Both the position numbers and the translations under genes were made by a program. The notes below the pieces were generated by a model that saw only the letters and a list, made by a program, of their open reading frames with translations, had not been told where the DNA came from and did not search any database. Positions 57,942 to 64,000 of a DNA stretch of 64,000 nt are shown here, piece after piece. The stretch's first letter is position 1. Every line of letters starts with the position of its first letter. Source of the DNA: Bolinopsis microptera. Taxonomy: Eukaryota; Ctenophora; Tentaculata; Lobata; Bolinopsidae. Location of the stretch: assembly GCF_026151205.1 (NCBI RefSeq), contig NC_087082.1, forward strand, positions 7,385,908 through 7,449,907, read 5' to 3'.

Positions 57942-58155
57942 ATATGCTGAAACCCTAACCCTAACGAGAAACTATACCAACTTCCTTATACGGTCATATC
58001 ACGTGATCGAGACAGTTGTCCGCCAATATCTTGCCACGGGAGCATTTTAACCCTATGCCATGGGGTAATTCGGAATCAGCGTTCAAAAATTCATCGATTC
58101 AAGTTGGTTTCAACCTCAAAGATCGAGTGTAGAGTGATTTAGCACGCTCGCATTA
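57942..58155. repeat. Dispersed repeat with CCCTAA motifs (copy 3, partial)
   Basis: GCTGAAACCCTAACCCTAAC through TTTAGCACGCTCG, nearly identical to 56259-56463. It is followed by the same downstream block as copy 2. Confidence 0.9.
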
Positions 58156-58486
58156 TAATACCATTTAAATACCTTGGCTGTTGAGTGCTGCGCGGAATAG
58201 CTGAAGGTGAGATTGAGCTTAGAGAATCCTCAAATTGTATCTATATTAGTTTGATATTCCTCGTACTCCACTACCCCACAACCCCAGGTTCAATGTTTTA
58301 TTAATGGGTAATGCATGATAATTCGGATAATTAACGGTTAAGATCGGTTGTACTGTAGAATGACATAATTAAGGTAACCATGTACGCGATTGTGTTAAAT
58401 TTATACTGCAATTTCAGATAATTCTCGTATTTAGTATGATATTCCTGGCTCCCCGGCCCAGCTTCAAGACTATGTTTTATTAATGG

Positions 58487-58951
58487 CTAATCGATAATAG
58501 TCATTGGGTGTTCTGTCGCGTCTTCGAATTACTCTCGACCTTTGTGAAGCTGGCCGCTGAACGATATGATTTAAACGATAGCTTATAGGGACTACCGGTG
58601 GAAAATGAATAAGTTTAAGTCCAACAGTATCTTGTTATCTTCATTGTGCTGATTCCACAATGAAGAGAACAAGATCCTGTTGGAATTTTAATTGTTCATC
58701 TTCCACCGGTATACCTAATCGGTAATAGTCATTGGGTGTTCTGTCGCCTCTCCGGATCATTACCCTCGACCTTTGTGAAGCTGGCCGCTGAACGATATGA
58801 TTTAAACGATAGCTTATAGGGACTACCGGTGGAAAATGAATAATTAAAAGTCCAACACGATCTTTTTATCTTCATTGTGCTGATTCCACAATGAAGATTT
58901 AAACAAGATCCTGTTGGAATTTTGATTATTCATATTCCACCGGTAGTCCCT
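58487..58951. repeat. Two tandem copies of a 230-bp block, each with a hairpin
   Basis: CTAATCG(A/G)TAATAGTCATTGGGT begins both copies (58487, 58717). Each contains ACCTTTGTGAAGCTGGCCGC, then a palindrome with ACCGGTGGAAAATGAAT at one end, TCTTCATTGTG/CACAATGAAGA around a 7-nt loop, and TTCCACCGGT at the other end (58594-58710 and 58818-58951). Confidence 0.9.
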
Positions 58952-59014
58952 AGATAGCTTAGGACGTCAATTCTCTCAGACCTCTCTTAGTGACCTTACA
59001 TGTAGCTTGCTCTA

Positions 59015-59684
59015 TCTCTACTATAATTCAGAGAATTGTTTTTGTTGTATGTCTGTACGACCGCCCACGTGCAAATTAGACGAGAAATAGGAATTTAGGT
59101 AACAACCAAAAGGTTCCATAGCAACGGTGTTTAATGCGCACGTGCACGTGCAAAGATTGTTTTAACGTCATTTTGATCGGTTTTGTGGTAATTACGTTGT
59201 CTTTAAACTGTTTTATATTTAAATTGGCTGTATCTTCGGTCGGGATGGATCTTTTTTGATGCGATTAAAACTTTCTTTCAAAGAATACTACTAGCTTCGT
59301 CCCTGTTACCACGGGCTTTCTAGTCTCTACTATAATTCAAAGAATTGTTTATGTTGTCTGTCTGTACGACCGCCCACGTGCAAATTAGACGAGAAATAGG
59401 AATTTAGGTAACAACCAAAACGTTCCATAGCAACGGTGTTTTAATGCACACACGCACGTGCAAAGATTGTTTAAACGTCATTTTGACGGTTTTGTGGTAA
59501 TTACGTTGTGTTTAAAGTGTTTTATATTTAAAATCGGTTTTGTGGTAATTACGTTGTGTTTAAAGTGTTTTATATTTAAATCGGCTGTATCTTCGGTTGG
59601 GATGGATATTTTTTGATGCGATTAAAACTTTCTTTCAAAGAATACTACTAGCTTCGTCCCTGTTACCACGGGCTTTCTAGTTCT
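59015..59684. repeat. Tandem duplication of a 309-bp block
   Basis: TCTCTACTATAATTCA(G/A)AGAATTG begins at 59015 and 59324. Both copies contain GACCGCCCACGTGCAAATTA and end CTACTAGCTTCGTCCCTGTT-ACCACGGGCTTTCTAGT. The second copy has an extra internal duplication (GGTTTTGTGGTAATTACGTT repeated). Confidence 0.92.
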
Positions 59685-60165
59685 GTATAAAATGGTGTTG
59701 CCCGTTTTTCACAGCTAAACTAACTTAGCTGTGAAAAATAAGAATCCAAGCAGCTACCAAAAATTCTTAGTTGTTATGGACGCTGAAAACAGTTTTATTC
59801 AAATTTTTCCGTTCTTAACGACAAAAAACGATAAAAGATTTACTGTCCGTATTAGACAGATAGTGTGATTTACCCACTAAATCTAACAAGTGACTAGGTG
59901 AGCGGGCGGGCCGCAGCACTCTTGTTGTCGGAACCTATCTACAGTAACAACTATCTGTTTGGTCTACTGAGAAACCTGTTTTGGTAGATGCATTGGCACT
60001 CAACAACTATGATGACATAGTATCTTGCTGTCCTGCATTGTCAAAGTTTTTAAAGTATTACTACTTTACTATTACCCACTAAATACTTAAATAAGTTCAC
60101 CAATAAAAACGTAAATAAAATTAGATAAATATATAACAAGACTGCCCGTTGAGTTTCCTATGAAG

Positions 60166-60223
60166 CAGTTGCCACGGTAACAGTTGCCACGGTAACAGTT
60201 GCCACGGTAACAGTTGCCACGGA
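60166..60223. repeat. Four tandem X-box-like motifs (15-bp unit)
   Basis: CAGTTGCCACGGTAA is repeated at 60166, 60181, 60196 and 60211 (the last truncated). GTTGCCACGGTAAC in the first three copies fits the RFX X-box consensus. Confidence 0.9.
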
Positions 60224-60954
60224 GAATAGCTGATAACTGATTAACTTTTTTAGTGCTTATTCGACCCTAGCTAGACGCTACGGATATCGTCACGTGATGC
60301 GTTACGTGATGTGCATTGTGCGGTACGTGCCGTACAGCTAGAAATTTAGTTAGTCTCTGTTCGAACCCATTGATTAGGTACTCCTTATCGGACATAATTC
60401 TGAACGGACATTAATATAAACGCTCGAAGGATGCTGAGGAAATTGATGCTATAATGTGAATTCTCAAAAACGTGTTACTCATTCAACATTTTTATGATGA
60501 CTGATGTAAAATAGGAACGATTATAGGGCATCCAGCGTTCAAATAAAGTTAGATTAGATATACAATATGTCATAGTTGTGTATGAAAGCTTTCCATACTG
60601 TTTTACATACAATAATTGGGAAGAATCGATTTAAATGCTATTTCAGGTAGTTAAGCAGGTCTCAGGTCCTTATGACAAAGCGCTTCTTTATCGGGGAATC
60701 TTTTGCCGGTCTACGACTACAAGAATTTTACATCTGTCCATACAGATTTCATATGTTATCAACATGTTTTCGATCACGCAACACGTTACGTCACTTACGT
60801 GCCGTCTAGCTAGGATCAAAGTTTGCATCCCGTTACATTGCGTTAGTGTTACGTATCCGAATTATGCGTTGTCTAGCTATAGCTGTACGTATGTGATCAA
60901 CTGATCGAGTCTCTGGTCCTAGCTAGACGGTACGTAGCGCATCACGCATTACGT
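60224..60954. other. No gene recognised; CGTAACG-type short motifs
   Basis: TAGCTAGACG(C/G)TACG and TCACGTGATGCGTTACGTGA-type segments recur near 60270-60340 and 60920-60955, partly inverted. This suggests the ends of another repeat enclosing about 650 bp. No coding signal. Confidence 0.4.
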
Positions 60955-61600
60955 GAAATGCCGTATAACTCTTAGTGTTTTTGATAAATACCGTCATTAA
61001 AATTGCGGTAAAAGTTCACAGTTAATATTGCGTCAATATATAAACATGTATTGACTATTGATAGCATAGTGAACTATTGCTATCAATAGTCAATACATGT
61101 TTAGTGTTTACTCTTTTACTGCTAGTGCTGCCGTTTTCTTACAAAAGTGACCTTTTGAAATTTTGGATTCTATCTAAATTTTTTTGGCTAAGAAACACTC
61201 CATTCCCTGAGAACTAATAAAAACAACCGCCGACGTCCAACATTCTGATTCACCCAAAGAATTACTGCCGACTGTGGGACAATGCCTATCCAACATTTTT
61301 ACGACGGTTGGAGTGGTGATTGTCGCGGATTTCAGAAACGCTACTTTCCCCTTAAAAATGGAGTCTTGCTGTCGAAAACGCTTTTAAATGTACTGTTTTC
61401 CTGAATCATCTGCAGATTTTGCACTTGTCCGACTTAATATATATAAATATAATTTGATTGGTGTTCGTATCGGATTCCGACAAAACCTCTTAAATATTAA
61501 TATTTTTGGAAGAATCAGGTTATATCTGCTATAAAAACCAATGTATGTTCTACGATTATTAGTAATTACTAATTGATGGTTACTATTTTGTTCGTATTCT
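60955..61600. repeat. About 650-bp repeat, copy B
   Basis: Direct, near-identical partner of 57247-57905, including the TATTGACTATTGATAGCA palindrome (61047-61095). It has small indels, such as loss of the segment CTAAATAAATAT. Confidence 0.9.
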
Positions 61601-62815
61601 TACACACCCAACTTCCATTTAATATAATGGAGTATAATGTATTTTCAATCGTATCAAGTATGGTATAAAACACATGTATCGCCAAAGTTACAGCCTCCTG
61701 GATAAGTAACTGGAGGGGACTGTAAAGGGACCGTATGGACAACTTTACTTATTTCCAGTCTTGCTAAATGCGTATTTTCAAAAATATGTAGTTTTTAGAC
61801 AAAACTGCCGTACTTTTGTGGACGTACTAGTGAAGAAAATACTGAAAAACTAATCCAAGCGTGGCACGAATTTAGAATTTACGACAGTCTCGGTGTGAAA
61901 GATGGTGCAATGTGATACGCACTGCTCATCAAGGTGACTTGCAGTCGGTGTTCATATTTTGTTGTAGGCCCGGACGGTGCCGGTGGCTCCATTATTATAT
62001 CCCAGCACTCGCGGGAAATTATCAGTGCGGGAAATTATCAGTACGACTTTTTGGGAATATAATGCTCCACAAAAATTATAATGCGCGCAAACTGTTAGCA
62101 TTTTACTAACGCGGCAAAGTTCAAATATTCCGTATTTTATATTGTATCTAACAACTATACTCTAGGAGTTTGATGTAAATGATCAAAGACTTAATAGTTA
62201 ATACGTAATTAGACGTAGTTTTTTGAGAGGTCGAATACTTTTAAACCAATCTTTATCGAATTTAACAACACTGAGCTATTTCCATTCTGGCCCCAACTTT
62301 TCTGGGGTATCACTTTTCTGGATTAACGCTTGTATGCTATTGTATTGTGCGAGTGATTTTAAATCAGGTACAGAAAATCGAGTATAATATTCTAGGGATA
62401 ATTTAGAAGAGATAAGATAGTCCTATACTAATTTTTACTCGATTTTGCAATTCTTGGACCTCGCTTTTTAAGATTTTTAGAAGGCTGTAAAAAACAGCGC
62501 ACCATCAATTCTAAAAATCTTCATAAAAACGAGGTGTTAATTTTAAAATCAAATAGAAATGTTTAAAATACCTATCAGTATCTCTAAATTTTGTAGGGTC
62601 AATATTTTCTCAATGATCCCTAAAACATGTCCTTACTAAAAAGTCGATATCGACTGCCCTATTAAGCACTTTTGTCAGGAAATGAAATTCACCATATTTC
62701 CACAGTTTTTTAATCAAATACTAAAACCACTTATTCTGACAGTTGTAGAACGTATTATATGATATCGGAAAGACAAAGCAGACAGTGTCAGAAACCTAAA
62801 GGTATATTGCTCACG
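61601..62815. other. No gene recognised; one hairpin
   Basis: An inverted repeat ACCTCG..TTTT.AGATTTTTAGA / TCTAAAAATCTT..AAAACGAGGT lies at about 62459-62533, with a GCGCACCATCAATT segment that also borders the 650-bp repeat family. The 3' part should contain the promoter of the gene starting at 62816. Confidence 0.5.
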
Positions 62816-63300
62816 ATGAAGTTTCCCAGAAGTCTGAGGCTTCCCTTGCTCCTATTGTTATTAGCTGAAATTGGTAAGTGATGGTCGTTTGATTGTGCCA
62901 CTGATTTATTCTAAGAAAACACTTTCAAAGAAGAATTCGTTTCAAGTTGAAATTTATAGTTTCCAAAATGAAGCTTGGTACATAATTTTCAAGGAAACTT
63001 TAAATAAACAGTTCAACTTTGATGAATTACACATCTTCATTGTCGATGGAACTATATGAAAGGGAGGAGGGGGGGGGGCAAAAGTTACTTGGCGACAGAA
63101 TCTTCGAATGAGTAGTTAAAGCATGCCGACTGCAAAGTTACAGGTCTCAAATATGAAACACACTGGTGGTATAAGACCCAGCGTATGTTAAGTTACTTTG
63201 CCCCTCGGCCCTCCCCTCCCCCCCCTCCCCTCCCCCGTACATAATATATTGAACGCAATCTTTCCAGTGATGGTGGCTTGTGAACAACCAGGATCTACAG
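62816..63300 (+). CDS. First two exons of a secreted or membrane protein gene (3' part not identified)
   Basis: ATG at 62816 starts MKFPRSLRLPLLLLLLAEIG, a clear signal peptide with basic n-region and Leu-rich core. Exon 1 ends at 62873 before GTAAGT. A second exon 63268-63300 follows a TTTCCAG acceptor and continues in phase (VMVACEQPGST) to a GTGTGT donor. The exon is phase 1 at both ends, as is common for extracellular modules. No downstream exon was recognised before the window ends, so the mature protein is unknown. Confidence 0.5.
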
Positions 63301-63464
63301 GTGTGTGCAATTATATTAATATTGTGACTATTTACAGGGTGTCCAGTTTTTGATTTATTGTCAAATTTAGTACAAATTAAAGAAATTTTTAAATTTTGGT
63401 TATAAATGTAACAAATATATCAAAAAATCATGAAACATAATAATATGTGACTAAACAATTTATT

Positions 63465-63612
63465 ATCTGCTCAAACCATCGTCCTTTATTGGAGAGCACA
63501 TGCTGATAATTGATATCAGGTGAGTCAATTGTCTCCCATTGTCTACAGCAGACTGCACTGTGCCCAACTGCATTCTCATTGCCTCTCTCATGTTCTTCGG
63601 TTGTCTTAGGGA
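63465..63612 (-). pseudogene. Possible mariner/IS630-like transposase C-terminal remnant
   Basis: Read on the minus strand, a short frame gives RQPKNMREAMRMQLGTVQSA followed by VDNGRQLTHLISII and a stop. This resembles the degenerate C-terminus of some IS630/mariner-like transposases. CAGGGTGTCCAGTTTTTG at about 63336 looks like one terminal repeat of such an element. The evidence is slight. Confidence 0.3.
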
Positions 63613-63778
63613 CTGGATTGCTGTAAACCTTACTCTTAAGATATAGTAGAAGCTGTTACGGGCAAAAAAAAGTGTTTTCTGCTATTGGTTTGAGGGCCTA
63701 ACCATTAATTAGACACGATAGTGTGATGTATAAGGATTAAGAATCTGTTTCGAATATGAATAGGACCTTATTAGTCAC

Positions 63779-64000
63779 ATGCTATACCAATGCACTCTTG
63801 AATTCCTGACCAACCTCGGAATTCTCCAGGGCGATGTTCTTGCTCCACTCATTTTCATAATCGTTCTGGACTTCATCCTAAGACTGGCAATGCCAATAGG
63901 GCCACGCGATGGGTTTAAAGTTGGCACTGACTTTATAGCTTATTTGGACTTCGCTGACGACTGAGCTACAGTTCCTGACAGCTTCAGCGAGAATAGCCGC
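63779..64000 (+). pseudogene. Reverse transcriptase fragment of a non-LTR retrotransposon, runs off the window
   Basis: LGILQGDVLAPLIFIIVLDF followed by YLDFADD covers the RT palm motifs, including the catalytic Asp pair. A TGA immediately follows FADD, after which the frame continues. The N-terminal RT and endonuclease are absent to the left, so this is a truncated, inactive copy. It resembles the GVLQGDTLAPYLFIIALDYC segment of the element at 28-31.5 kb. Confidence 0.75.

Overview
This is eukaryotic DNA, almost certainly from an invertebrate animal. It carries spliced genes for a voltage-gated K+ channel, a cytosolic aspartate aminotransferase, an ETS factor, an E2F factor and a GH20 hexosaminidase, all with ordinary GT-AG introns, in AT-rich DNA full of transposon remnants and tandem repeats. 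The family set is metazoan. A non-bilaterian animal (for example a ctenophore or cnidarian) would fit the gene style, but I cannot fix the phylum from the sequence alone.

Layout. 1-5.6 kb: two decayed non-LTR retrotransposon pieces facing each other. One (+) is an ORF1-like pseudogene with AlkB-like and SGNH-hydrolase-like domains; the other (-) is an endonuclease/reverse transcriptase that has lost its RT core. 5.6-9.5 kb: little that I can recognise. 9.5-14.5 kb: a Kv channel gene (+), at least 11 coding exons, with a GTGTTGTGCG minisatellite in one intron. 15.4-27.7 kb: an 11-kb satellite array with a unit of about 369 bp and higher-order structure, interrupted near its right end by about 1 kb of other DNA. 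27.9-31.6 kb: a nearly complete RTE-like retrotransposon inactivated by an 80-bp MITE, a stop codon and a frameshift. 32.3-42.7 kb: aspartate aminotransferase (-), 11 exons, fully reconstructed at 408 residues. Its 5.9-kb intron 2 contains a complete ETS-factor gene on the + strand and a 1.6-kb foldback transposon. 44.4-49.7 kb: E2F (-), 5 exons seen. One of its introns contains a complete hexosaminidase gene on the + strand. 50-55 kb: a 57-bp tandem repeat, a GC-rich hairpin cluster, a TIR transposon with a HIRAN-like ORF, and a long CT/CCCT microsatellite. 55-62.5 kb: a mosaic of duplicated repeat blocks and hairpins. 62.8-64 kb: the first exons of a secreted or membrane protein gene, then transposase and reverse-transcriptase fragments.

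Main themes. (1) Two host genes each carry a complete gene on the opposite strand inside an intron (ETS in aminotransferase, hexosaminidase in E2F). (2) Two unrelated genes show tandem duplication exactly across a 5' splice site: nine 38-bp copies in the aminotransferase, and one 32-bp copy in the Kv gene that would switch the C-terminal reading frame. (3) Several non-autonomous DNA transposons can be delimited to the base by target-site duplications. (4) Perfect X-box-like palindromes recur inside separate minisatellites. No tRNA, rRNA or CRISPR array was recognised. All exon models come from reading splice sites and protein similarity by eye.
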